From assembly GCA_039028975.1 (NCBI GenBank), contig JBCCHB010000065.1, positions 1 to 64,000 of the forward strand: a stretch of DNA of 64,000 nt, read 5' to 3'. This document shows, one piece after another, positions 1-7,977 of this stretch. A program made the position numbers and the translations under genes. Within the stretch, counting starts at the first letter, position 1. Each line of letters opens with the position of its first letter. The notes beneath the pieces were generated by a model that had not been told where the DNA came from, did no database searches, and saw only the letters and a list, made by a program, of their open reading frames with translations. This DNA comes from JAHBNG01 sp039028975. Its GTDB lineage: Bacteria > Chloroflexota > Anaerolineae > Caldilineales > Caldilineaceae.

Positions 1-1
1 A

Positions 2-184
2 ATACCTGGTCACAACACCGTGGACGCAGCTGCCCCGTTGTCGTCTGCATATGGTAGCGGCAGCTATGGTAGCGGTACCTATGGTCATCTGTCATTTCCC
101 CAGCGGAGACAGTTAAATGTTTCAATTACGCGCAGTTCAGGAGCACAGATATTTTTGCCCATCATCACAAAGGAGGAGAAGTAA
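2..184 (+). CDS. C-terminal fragment of a secreted protein with an IFLPII tail
   Basis: The frame is open from the left edge of the window to a TAA at 182-184, giving about 60 residues. The fragment contains a Gly/Ser/Tyr-rich stretch (YGSGSYGSGTYG) and ends with AQIFLPIITKEEK. The hydrophobic tail matches the IYLPLI and IYLPIF ends of the proteins at 1976-2260 and 3627-4784, so I infer the end of a third exported protein of the same surface cluster. The rest of the gene lies outside the window and its function cannot be stated. A chance open frame cannot be fully excluded because only 61 codons are visible. Confidence 0.5.
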   Translation: MPGHNTVDAAAPLSSAYGSGSYGSGTYGHLSFPQRRQLNVSITRSSGAQIFLPIITKEEK

Positions 185-247
185 CGTGACATGTGTACCT
201 TATAAGGCAGTTCATTTATTAGATATAGGTAGCGATAGGAGCTAGAA

Positions 248-1861
248 ATGACAAACAGAAAAACCAGATTCAGCCGGACGGCAATCGTCTATTTAGTCAT
301 ACTCGTAGGTGCGTTGTTTATCACGTCAGCAGGTTTTGTCTATGCTCGTGCGCCACTGGATAACAGCTTTACCTACCACGGTTTTCTGACAGATGGCGGC
401 ACCCCGCCCACCAGAAGTTACGAATTTGAATTTAAGCTATTCGATTCGGAAACCGCTGGTGCTCAGATTGGTGGGACTGAAGACGCAGAAGTCATGGTCA
501 ATGATGGCAACTTTGTTGTCGAACTTGATTTTGGCAGTGATGCATTTGATGGCAACGCGCGTTGGCTAGAGATAGCACTCCGCAAGGTTGGTGATTCAGA
601 TTTCACAACCGTGACACCCAGAGTAAAAGTAACGTTGTCACCCTATGCCCTCTTTGCTAAGAAGCTGGGTCTGCCATTTAGTGGACTTTCAGACTGTATG
701 GATGCCATTGCCTGCGGACCAACTTTTAAAATTACAAATGCTGGCACGAATCAGGCAGGTAAATTTGAGATTACGAATGCAGCCAACAGCAGCACGGCTC
801 TAGAGGTCAAGACTGATGGGGAAGGATCGGCTGGTCTCTTTGCCATCGAGAATGTTGAAAATGATGGCTTTGCACTTGTAGCCAGAACTCAAGGTGCTGA
901 TGGTAAGGGTGTCTTTGGGTATGCCAGTGATTCTGGAGGTTTAACTACCGGTATTCATGGTGAAGTGGAATCCCCTATTGGTAAGGGTGTTTATGGCAAA
1001 AACAGAGTTCTCAACAGCGAAGGATATCTCGGTGGTATTGTTGGTGTCTACGGCTTTTCTGAGGGGGGAACTGGTATTGTTGGTCGTAGTAATTCAGGGA
1101 AGGCTGGAGAGTTCGCAGGAAGAGTGGAGGTCACCGCCGATAGGTGCTGTAATGGCGGTGACTTAAGTCATCACGTTGTGGTCTTAAGGAATAACTCTAG
1201 CGACAAAGATCCTGACGTTCTAGCTTTGAAGGTGCATAAGGATAACCCAGATCAGTTTATCAACTATATCACCTTTTTTGATCAGGATGGTACCATCGGC
1301 GAGATGGAGGGGAATGGAAAAGGTGGCGTTACCCTTAATACCCCAAGTAGCGACTTCGCCGAGTATCTGCCTAAGCTGGATATATCAGAATCCTTTAGCT
1401 CTGGAGAAATTGTGGGACTTGTTGGTGGCAAAGTCGGCAAACAGACCAGCAATGCCGAGCGTATCATGGTGGTGACCACGGCTCCAATTATTCTTGGAAA
1501 TGCTCCCGATGCATCAAGCAAAGAACAGTATGCACCGATAGCGTTTCTAGGTCAGGTACCGACGAAAGTAAGCGGTCCAGTTCAGGCGGGGGATTATATT
1601 CTCCCTTCAGGTAAGCAAGACGGTACCGGTATCGCTATATCGCCTGAGGCGCTAACCCTTAACCAGTTCCCTCAAGTCGTTGGGCGGGCTTTGGAAACAT
1701 CCGATACGCGTGAACTGAAACAAGTAAATGTAATGGTTGGATTGGGTCACGCGCAACTATGGCATCAAGTTCTGCAACAACAAGATGAACAGCTGGCAGG
1801 CCTAATGGAGCGGATCGCCATTTTAGAAGTTCAGCTCAGTCAACTCGTTACCACTCAATAA
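248..1861 (+). CDS. Secreted surface protein with N-terminal beta domain and peptidase-G2-like C-terminus
   Basis: The 537-residue protein has a signal peptide or membrane anchor at about residues 10-34, a basic N-terminus and AGG-AG ribosome-binding bases about 6 nt before the ATG. Residues ~40-135 (FTYHGFLTDGG..., LSPYALFAKK) resemble the N-terminal domain common in bacterial secreted proteins of 'FTYQGRLTD' type. Residues ~370-500 (SSDFAEYLP, FLGQVPTKVSGPV, GDYILPSGK) resemble the peptidase G2 / tail-fibre autoproteolytic chaperone domain. The last 35 residues look like a short coiled coil. Glycine-rich repeats lie between the domains. The role is probably extracellular or cell-surface; the substrate is unknown. 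It heads a run of secreted-protein genes on the same strand. Confidence 0.75.
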   Translation: MTNRKTRFSRTAIVYLVILVGALFITSAGFVYARAPLDNSFTYHGFLTDGGTPPTRSYEFEFKLFDSETAGAQIGGTEDAEVMVNDGNFVVELDFGSDAFDGNARWLEIALRKVGDSDFTTVTPRVKVTLSPYALFAKKLGLPFSGLSDCMDAIACGPTFKITNAGTNQAGKFEITNAANSSTALEVKTDGEGSAGLFAIENVENDGFALVARTQGADGKGVFGYASDSGGLTTGIHGEVESPIGKGVYGKNRVLNSEGYLGGIVGVYGFSEGGTGIVGRSNSGKAGEFAGRVEVTADRCCNGGDLSHHVVVLRNNSSDKDPDVLALKVHKDNPDQFINYITFFDQDGTIGEMEGNGKGGVTLNTPSSDFAEYLPKLDISESFSSGEIVGLVGGKVGKQTSNAERIMVVTTAPIILGNAPDASSKEQYAPIAFLGQVPTKVSGPVQAGDYILPSGKQDGTGIAISPEALTLNQFPQVVGRALETSDTRELKQVNVMVGLGHAQLWHQVLQQQDEQLAGLMERIAILEVQLSQLVTTQ

Positions 1862-1975
1862 TATATAGGCTTGTATGAGAGGCGTACTTGGTCAAGTTTC
1901 AAACATCTATTTTCCAGTTTTGTATTGTGACAACCCGAGTTTTCATGCTTCTCAAATCGGAAAGGAATGATATAA

Positions 1976-2260
1976 GTGAAACATATTCTGTTTGTATCAA
2001 TTTTACTAATCTTACTTAGTATGAGTTGGGCCGCCTCTGCTGACGTTGGCTATTCGCTGGAGCGCTGGACCATAAGTAACGGTGGCAGGCAAAGCCAAGG
2101 CGGCACCTATGCGTTACAGAGTACCATTGGTCAATTTGGCACCTCGCTTGCCCTGACAGGTGGCCCGTATTCAGTTACGAGTTCGTTTTACATAAACAAC
2201 GAAACGGCCCCTTCGGTTTCGCACATTTATTTACCACTAATTATTCTGGAGCAAAATTAA
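1976..2260 (+). CDS. Small secreted protein with IYLPLI C-terminal tail
   Basis: The start is a GTG preceded by GGAATG-type ribosome-binding bases. The 94-residue product has a signal peptide (residues ~1-22, ending near ASA), then a compact domain of the form WTISNGGRQSQGG-YALQSTIGQF, similar to the 'WTVDGGGG-SGG-Y-L-GTIGQ' module seen in many secreted proteins of Chloroflexota and Planctomycetota. The C-terminus is HIYLPLIILEQN. The gene ends one base before the ATG of the 2262 gene, so the two are probably co-transcribed. The function is unknown; the tail suggests export and surface retention, which is an inference. Confidence 0.65.
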   Translation: MKHILFVSILLILLSMSWAASADVGYSLERWTISNGGRQSQGGTYALQSTIGQFGTSLALTGGPYSVTSSFYINNETAPSVSHIYLPLIILEQN

Positions 2261-2261
2261 C

Positions 2262-3467
2262 ATGGCACGTTTACCAATTCCCGGCAGCGACGACAGCACG
2301 TGGGGCGCGACGCTCAATGAGTTTCTGCTTGTCTCTCATAACGAAGATGGCACCCTTCGGTCCACAAATGAGTACCAGAGATTACTTGAGGCAAATCTAG
2401 CAGCCAGTGGGACAGGACCCCACACAGCCGCGATTCAGGAAATTCTCGACTTGATCCCTGGCCCTAGCTCTCGCGGCTATAGCGGTCCCCGAGTTCCGCT
2501 GCGCTTTCCGTATGGCTCTTATCGGCTTGATGACCCAGATGGTGACGGCATTGCCTTGCGGGTTCCTGGCCAATGCCAAATCGATTTGGGCGGGTCCGAA
2601 TTTGTTGTTGACAACGATGTGACGGCGTGGAAGTTTGAATCGTCAGCAGCGTGGTCCAAGTTGTGCAACGGCGCAATTATGCCTGTTGATCGCTTTAGCA
2701 ACCATATAGGTGTTGGCGTCGAGATTATCTCACACGGCATTCGACTTTCGGATCTCATCATTCGCGAAATGGGGGTCGGCGTAGTCGCCAACGGTGTAGG
2801 CGCACAACTGAATGCAAATTGCCAGCAGTGGCGTGATCTGCTCATCTTTCAATGCTGGGATATCGGTGTCCATTTAAAAGGTGGAGATTGCAATGCTGGT
2901 ACCTTCAGCGGGCTCGAGATCATCGGCGGGCGAATTGGGATTCTGGATGAGTCATTCTTGGGCAACGCGCATACCGGACACCATATTTCAACTACATCAG
3001 AAGAAGCCATCCTCGTCACAGCGGGAGCCAACTACTCCACATACGTTGGCATCTATCTTGAAAACGACTGCGGCCATGCGTTACCTGAAGGCTCACCCAT
3101 CGTCCAAACCCTCGCCCGAGTCACGACCGTGGGCGGTGGTATGGCACCTCACGCGCCATTAGGCGACCGGATCGGCCTGGGCAAGAGCAGACTCCGCTTT
3201 GAGGATCAAGCACCTGGCAACGAAACACTAGCTGTTACCATTCCACATGCCGCGGTCGACGCGGCCATGACCGTAACTCATTCAGCCGATGCCGAACGCT
3301 GGGATCTGCGACGACTCAATCGCCTCAACCAATGGGGGATCTCTATTGGCGGTACTGGTTTGATTCGTCCGTACTCGTGGGGGGCACCAGAGCATCCAAA
3401 CCATGCAAATCAGCCGCTGGTTGAGGCTACGAGAACCGCTCCACAGGGGCGAGTAATTCCAGAGTAG
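2262..3467 (+). CDS. Beta-helix / tail-fibre-like protein
   Basis: The 401-residue product begins MARLPIPGSDDSTWGATLN, an N-terminus I associate with phage-tail-like and pectate-lyase-like beta-helix proteins of bacteria. The middle (residues ~70-270) is rich in short alternating Gly/hydrophobic stretches with a sequence running YGSYRLDDPDGDGIALRVPG, consistent with a right-handed parallel beta-helix. No signal peptide is visible, unlike its neighbours. It follows the 1976 gene by one base and is probably translated from the same message. A carbohydrate-binding or carbohydrate-cleaving role is possible but no catalytic residues could be assigned. Confidence 0.6.
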   Translation: MARLPIPGSDDSTWGATLNEFLLVSHNEDGTLRSTNEYQRLLEANLAASGTGPHTAAIQEILDLIPGPSSRGYSGPRVPLRFPYGSYRLDDPDGDGIALRVPGQCQIDLGGSEFVVDNDVTAWKFESSAAWSKLCNGAIMPVDRFSNHIGVGVEIISHGIRLSDLIIREMGVGVVANGVGAQLNANCQQWRDLLIFQCWDIGVHLKGGDCNAGTFSGLEIIGGRIGILDESFLGNAHTGHHISTTSEEAILVTAGANYSTYVGIYLENDCGHALPEGSPIVQTLARVTTVGGGMAPHAPLGDRIGLGKSRLRFEDQAPGNETLAVTIPHAAVDAAMTVTHSADAERWDLRRLNRLNQWGISIGGTGLIRPYSWGAPEHPNHANQPLVEATRTAPQGRVIPE

Positions 3468-3487
3468 GGTGCTGTATTCTCAATGAA

Positions 3488-3570
3488 ACTCAGCTCCGTT
3501 TGAAAACCAGAGTTTGGTCGCCCCCAGCAGAGGTGATGCAAACTCTGGTTTCAATACGAACGTAGAATAT
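3488..3570 (+). repeat. Palindromic element, family A, copy 1
   Basis: The left end reads ACTCAGCTCCGTTTGAAAAC. The inner arms CCAGAGTTTG and CAAACTCTGG are perfect inverted repeats. The same outer sequence recurs at 32314, 43287, 50237, 37962 (inverted), 15584 and 62829. It lies between two secreted-protein genes and could fold as a hairpin in RNA. Confidence 0.75.
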
Positions 3571-3626
3571 TACAAACTTCAGTGGATAGAGAACCTATCT
3601 CTACAGCAGACTCAAAGAGTTCAATC

Positions 3627-4784
3627 ATGAAACAAACTATAAAATTCTACATGAAACGTTTACGCTATTTCGCTTTGCTCATGTCTTCAGTATTTGCATC
3701 CTTGTTTGGCTTAGGAGTCGACCACGGACAGGTCAAGGCTCAACCCCCAGCACTCATTACTGTCAATCTGGTCATTGAAGAAGTCAAAGCGCTTGACGGC
3801 GTTGATGGGGATATCTTCTCCAGCCCAGCAGACTTTTTTGCCCAAAACATCCAGATCGATGGTCATAATTTTCCGGCAACGGCTGTCATTGATGATCAGG
3901 ACAACATTGCACCCCATTGGCGATTTGGCTATACGCCGTCGTTATCAGGCCGAACTGGATTCCCAGTCGATATTGAAATCTGGGATGATGATGACACCAG
4001 CGGTGATGATAAGATCGACCTTTTTTCTTCTGGAGGGCGTAAGTTACAGGTCTTTGTCGCGTTCGATGAGGAGCGGTGTGGCATCAGTGGGATCGACTCT
4101 GACGGTGATGTCGCTGTTCGCTTTTCTGACTGGGCAAGCGTGGGGTATTGGAACGATGGCGTATGCCGGATCGACCGGACGGACCGAGGCAATGAGAACG
4201 ATGCGGCTGAGATTACCTATTCGATCCAATTGCTTACTGAACCAACGGGACCTTTGATCCCACTTTACGGGTGGTATGACCCAATTCGTGGCGATAATTT
4301 TGCAACGTCTGACGTTAATTGGTACGGAAGGCCAGGAGACAAACGAAGCCCGAATTACGGATTTACGCGGATTGAAGGCTATATCTACAACCCGCTGTTG
4401 CCCCCACCCTCAGATTTCGAAACAGAACCGCTTTACAGTTGGTGGAGTGACAGTCGTAAAGATAATTTCGCTACAACGCACCCTAGCTGGGTATGGAATC
4501 CAGATGAGTTTGTTTTACCCGACTATAGCTATGTTCGGCTAGAAGGGCATGTGCTTACCGAACCTGCACCTGATAGTCTACCGTTACACGGTTGGTACAG
4601 CCAAGGTCGTGGTGACAATTTTGCAACGACCCATCCTAGCTGGCTAGGGAGTTCAGGCGAAACGCGTACGCCAGACTATGGCTATGTCCGTCTGGAGGGA
4701 TATCTGTACAGCGATGCAGAGTCTGAACAACCTCCTCCGTCATCTGTTTACCTCATATACTTGCCGATTTTTGGTGGTGGGTAA
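3627..4784 (+). CDS. Secreted protein with three tandem W/Y-rich repeats and IYLPIF tail
   Basis: An upstream in-frame ATG exists at 3582, but the ATG at 3627 (MKQTIKFYMKR) directly precedes a good signal peptide (residues ~8-38, cleavage near VKA) and is preferred, giving 385 residues. The first ~190 mature residues are rich in Asp and hydrophobic residues and contain no recognised motif. Then come three repeats of about 45 residues beginning near 4257, 4425 and 4580, with the core G-W-Y/W-x(4)-R-x-DNFATT-P-x-W and ending Y-x-R-x-EGY. Such repeats resemble DUF5648-type surface modules. The protein ends YLIYLPIFGGG, matching its neighbours' tails. Function unknown; probably cell-surface. Confidence 0.7.
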   Translation: MKQTIKFYMKRLRYFALLMSSVFASLFGLGVDHGQVKAQPPALITVNLVIEEVKALDGVDGDIFSSPADFFAQNIQIDGHNFPATAVIDDQDNIAPHWRFGYTPSLSGRTGFPVDIEIWDDDDTSGDDKIDLFSSGGRKLQVFVAFDEERCGISGIDSDGDVAVRFSDWASVGYWNDGVCRIDRTDRGNENDAAEITYSIQLLTEPTGPLIPLYGWYDPIRGDNFATSDVNWYGRPGDKRSPNYGFTRIEGYIYNPLLPPPSDFETEPLYSWWSDSRKDNFATTHPSWVWNPDEFVLPDYSYVRLEGHVLTEPAPDSLPLHGWYSQGRGDNFATTHPSWLGSSGETRTPDYGYVRLEGYLYSDAESEQPPPSSVYLIYLPIFGGG

Positions 4785-4890
4785 AGGTATAATACTCAGT
4801 AGATCGCAACGCGGAGAGAGCAGTTTCAGGTGCGAAGCAGGGGCCTTGTACTCTACCGGTACTGGCAGGCAAGGTCACAATAGCTCTTTT

Positions 4891-5025
4891 GGATTTCATG
4901 CGGTTGACAAAACGAACGGAATCAAGCGGTCACGTACTCTTCCAGGAAATGGGTGTCTATGAAGGGTCAATGCTGCTCAAGGAACATCCACTTCCTGGGA
5001 GATGACTGTCAACCACCTGAAATCC
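4891..5025 (+). repeat. Long imperfect inverted repeat (stem-loop about 135 bp)
   Basis: GGATTTCATGCGGTTGACA at 4891-4909 pairs with TGTCAACCACCTGAAATCC at 5007-5025 (17 of 19 positions). Nested inside, CTTCCAGGAAATGGGTGT pairs with ACATCCACTTCCTGGGAG. The sequence just upstream (4796 onward) starts with the CAGTAGATCGCAA end seen in family E. No open frame of note is present. It could be a mobile palindrome or a structured RNA. Confidence 0.55.
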
Positions 5026-5063
5026 GATTGAACCAGTCATAACTTAAGCTGGCGTTGAGACGT

Positions 5064-5528
5064 TTATTGAGTTATCTGAAGTCCAATCTCCTCCACAGCT
5101 CGACTCCGCCACGGCACCACCATCTCTCCCAACTCCTCTCCTATCTCCAATCGAACGCTTGCCCCTTGCTGGCCACAGCCCTGCCAACGACCACCATCCG
5201 CTTCATAGATAGTAATAACATAAACAACATTGCCATCAAATTCTTGGGTCGTTGTTCGGCCACAGAGCGTTTGGCCCACAAAGGCAGAAACGGTCAAACC
5301 AGGGGCAGGGGTGAATGTGTCGGTGGATAGAATATTGCCATAGTAGGTCGTAGGTGGATTGCCAAAAGTGTTAGCCGCTTGAAGATCGTCAGATGAACTG
5401 TCAGGGAATTCTAGCAGTGCCGCTTCGGTTACAGAAATCCAGTAGGTCTGCCCCCATTCTAATTGGTTAAGGGAATTGACGTATGATGGCGCATTCACAT
5501 CATAGAGCTTCCAGCGATTCAGGGCCGT
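5064..5528 (-). pseudogene. Remnant of a large extracellular protein (C-terminal domain only)
   Basis: A frame is open from a stop at 5529-5531 down to 5064. It begins without a proper start: codons before the GTG at 5498 read TALNRWKLYD and continue VNAPSYVNSLNQLEWGQTYW. This is the middle of a conserved C-terminal module of large secreted Chloroflexota proteins (WKLYD-PNAP--V-L---E-GQ-YWI, then FTPAPGLTVSAFV, CGRTTTQ, VVYVITIYEADG, GCGQQGASV). The usual upstream body is missing. I therefore read it as a truncated, probably dead gene end. Expression from the GTG start as a 144-residue protein is possible but less likely. Confidence 0.55.
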
Positions 5529-5622
5529 CTATCTTCTCAACCATAGAGCAAAGGCTGCCATGCGGCGATACTTAGGTTGCGAGGGGATTGGGCCGGATGT
5601 GTTTGAATAGTAAAATTTCTCT

Positions 5623-5649
5623 CTCACAATGTGGATACCACATTGTGAG
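5623..5649. promoter_or_regulatory. Perfect 27-bp palindrome upstream of the IlvD-family gene
   Basis: CTCACAATGTGG, a three-base ATA centre and CCACATTGTGAG form a perfect dyad, extended imperfectly on both sides. It lies about 130 bp before the dehydratase start at 5778, in an otherwise gene-free stretch. It could be an operator for a dimeric regulator or a hairpin that blocks read-through; there is no U-run of terminator type right after it. Confidence 0.45.
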
Positions 5650-5777
5650 GGGATTTCTTATTTTCCATCACTAATTCTTCGATTTTTCAACCAATTTGTC
5701 CCCACCCCCACTTCATGCTACGATTCCTCTCACAATAAACCTCTCACCAATCAAACAATCAAAACCAAGGAGAAATC

Positions 5778-7550
5778 ATGAGCTCAACCTCCCATGCTAA
5801 TGGCAATGGCAACGGCGTTCACGTTAATGAGGAAAACGGCAAATTGCGCAGCCACGACTGGTTTACCTACGGCGGCCCCATGGGCTTTGTCTACCGCAGT
5901 TGGATCAAGAATCAGGGTTATCCCGATCAGATGTTTGATGGCCGCCCGGTCATTGGTATCTGCAATACGTGGTCCGAGTTAACGCCTTGCAATGGTCACT
6001 TCCGCATCCTGGCCGAGATGGTCAAGCGGGGGGTCTATGAGGCGGGCGGTCTGCCGCTGGAGTTTCCGGTGATGTCGCTGGGCGAGGCGTTGATGCGACC
6101 CACGACCATGCTCTATCGCAACTTGGCTAGTATGGATGTGGAAGAGACCATTCGGGCCAATCCGCTGGATGGGGTGGTGCTGTTGGCGGGCTGTGATAAG
6201 ACGACACCTTCTACGCTGATGGGAGCCTGTAGCGTGGATCTGCCGACGATTGTTCTCTCGGGCGGGGCCATGCTCAATGGCAAATTTCAGGGACGCGAAA
6301 TTGGCTCGGGAACGGACGTCTGGCGATTCTCGGATGATCTGCGGGCGGGTGTCATGAGTTGGGATGAGTACCGCGACGCGGAATCGTGCATGTCTCGCAG
6401 CGAAGGCCATTGCATGACCATGGGGACAGCGTCGACCATGGCTTGCATGGTCGAATCGTTGGGGCTGACGCTCACAGGTGGTGCGGCCATCCCGGCGGTG
6501 GATGCGCGCAGAAAGCGCTTGGGGCATCTGGTCGGCAATCGCATTGTGGAGATGGTGCGCGAGGATCTACGCCTGTCGAAAATTCTGACCCGGGAAGCGT
6601 TGGAAAATGCGATAATGGTGAACGCGGCCATTGGTGGATCAACAAACTTTATTGTTCACCTGTTGGCTATTGCGGGTCGCATGGGTATTGAGCTGTCACT
6701 CAACGATTTTGATGAGCTGGGTAGCAAGCTCCCCTTGTTGGTTAACCTGATGCCGTCAGGCAAGTACCTGATCGAGGATTTCTACTATGCAGGCGGTCTA
6801 CCAGCGGTCATTCAGGAGTTGAAAGGGCTGCTCCACATGGATGCCATTACGGTCTCTGGCAAGAGCATAGGTGAAAATATTGAGGGGGCACCTTGCTATA
6901 ACCGAGAAGTCATCTCGACCTTTGACAAACCCTTCCAGGAAGAGGCAGGGATTGCTGTGCTCTATGGTAACTTGTGCGAAGACGGAGCCATTATTAAGCC
7001 CTCGGCGGCTTCGCCAGAGCTGATGCAGCATCGAGGTAAGGCTGTGGTCTTTGAAGATGTAGAGGATTATTTGGAGCGCATCGATGATCCCGATCTGGAC
7101 GTAGATGAAAATTCGGTATTGGTCCTAAAGGGTGTTGGCCCCAAAGGATATCCAGGCATGCCAGAGGTAGGCAATATGGGGTTACCCAAAAAGATTTTGG
7201 AGAAGGGGGTACGGGATATGGTCCGCATCTCGGATGGGCGCATGAGCGGTACAGCTTTTGGCACGGTCATTCTCCACGTTGCGCCGGAATCGACGGTGGG
7301 CGGTACATTGGCGTTGGTCCAGAATGGCGACATGATTGAGTTGGATGTGAACAACCGGCGTCTACATCTAGATATATCAGATAAAGAATTGGCCCAACGG
7401 CGTGCTGCGTGGCAGCCACCGGCACCGTTGGCAGAAAGAGGGTACGTCAATATGTATATCCAACATGTGCAGCAGGCTAACACGGGTGCTGATCTTGATT
7501 TTCTGGTAGGCAAGTCAGGTGCGGTGGTGGAGAGGGCGTCGCATGTTTAG
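5778..7550 (+). CDS. IlvD/EDD-family dehydratase, probably a sugar-acid (pentonate) dehydratase
   Basis: The 590-residue protein belongs to the dihydroxy-acid / phosphogluconate / aldonate dehydratase family, which removes water from 2,3-dihydroxy acids using an Fe-S cluster and Mg2+. Probable cluster cysteines are C71 (LTPCNG), C139 (GCDKTTPS, with the neighbouring lysine) and C212 (GHCMTMGTAS). The opening HDWF...MGFVYRSWIKNQGY is typical of the L-arabinonate-type branch rather than of IlvD for branched-chain amino acids. AAGGAG lies 6-10 nt before the ATG. The aldolase at 11027 fits the next step of a sugar-acid route, although the genes are not adjacent. Exact substrate is an inference; cytoplasmic. 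Confidence 0.85.
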   Translation: MSSTSHANGNGNGVHVNEENGKLRSHDWFTYGGPMGFVYRSWIKNQGYPDQMFDGRPVIGICNTWSELTPCNGHFRILAEMVKRGVYEAGGLPLEFPVMSLGEALMRPTTMLYRNLASMDVEETIRANPLDGVVLLAGCDKTTPSTLMGACSVDLPTIVLSGGAMLNGKFQGREIGSGTDVWRFSDDLRAGVMSWDEYRDAESCMSRSEGHCMTMGTASTMACMVESLGLTLTGGAAIPAVDARRKRLGHLVGNRIVEMVREDLRLSKILTREALENAIMVNAAIGGSTNFIVHLLAIAGRMGIELSLNDFDELGSKLPLLVNLMPSGKYLIEDFYYAGGLPAVIQELKGLLHMDAITVSGKSIGENIEGAPCYNREVISTFDKPFQEEAGIAVLYGNLCEDGAIIKPSAASPELMQHRGKAVVFEDVEDYLERIDDPDLDVDENSVLVLKGVGPKGYPGMPEVGNMGLPKKILEKGVRDMVRISDGRMSGTAFGTVILHVAPESTVGGTLALVQNGDMIELDVNNRRLHLDISDKELAQRRAAWQPPAPLAERGYVNMYIQHVQQANTGADLDFLVGKSGAVVERASHV

Positions 7551-7725
7551 ATAGTCCAGGGTCCGGAGTCCAGGGTCCGGAGTCGATAGTCCAGGGTCCA
7601 GGGTCCAGGGTCCGGAGTCGGTAGTCCAGAGTCCAGGGTCCGGAGTCCAGAGTCGGTAGTCCAGGGTCCAGAGTCCGGAGTCGATAGTCCGGGGTCCGGA
7701 GTCCAGGGTCCGGAGTCTATTGACC
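7551..7725 (+). repeat. Tandem GTCCAGGGTCCGGA-type heptamer array
   Basis: About 170 bp directly after the dehydratase stop consists of degenerate copies of AGTCCAGGGTCCGG/AGTCGGT. The same unit recurs after the stops of the genes ending at 21022 and 56846. The stretch from here to 7977 has no convincing gene. A minus-strand open frame across the array encodes only a low-complexity LDSGPRTL-type repeat. Confidence 0.8.
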
Positions 7726-7875
7726 TTACCTGTTTTTACAACAAGCTGGAAACGTGTCATACTATATACTTGGCTCTGGTGTAGGTGAGAATAAGCTACT
7801 TGACTGGAATCATATCGAATTATTCTCAGATCTATGCCCAATCATAATATTAGTAAACCGCAATGCGGTCGACCT

Positions 7876-7920
7876 AAGCCCGAGTGATTTTAGACTACGC
7901 AATGACACAACTTCGGGCTT
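7876..7920 (+). repeat. Short inverted repeat AAGCCCGA/TCGGGCTT
   Basis: Two perfect 8-base arms are separated by about 29 bases, ending some 58 bp before the start of the 7978 gene. It may be a hairpin in the leader of that gene. No U-run follows, so it is not a clear terminator. Confidence 0.4.
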
Positions 7921-7977
7921 ACTGAATACAGACTTTCAACTTGCTGAATCCATTTCCTACAGCTTTTGAGGAATTTT

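Noticed and set aside
5055..5330. Plus-strand 91-residue frame
   Set aside because: It is the antisense shadow of the minus-strand protein remnant at 5064-5528.
5979..6527. Minus-strand 182-residue frame
   Set aside because: Antisense shadow of the IlvD-family dehydratase; sequence is low-complexity His/Arg/Gln-rich.
7551..7725. CRISPR-like tandem array
   Set aside because: Units are short (about 7-14 bp), there are no unique spacers and no cas genes are near.
7515..7841. Minus-strand open frame encoding repeated LDSGP/TLD units
   Set aside because: It is simply the reading of the GTCCAGAGTCC tandem array; the frame starts and ends without a ribosome-binding site or motif.
7754..7969. 71-residue plus-strand frame before the large secreted protein
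   Set aside because: Weak start and no motif; it overlaps the tail of the tandem array and the leader of the next gene.
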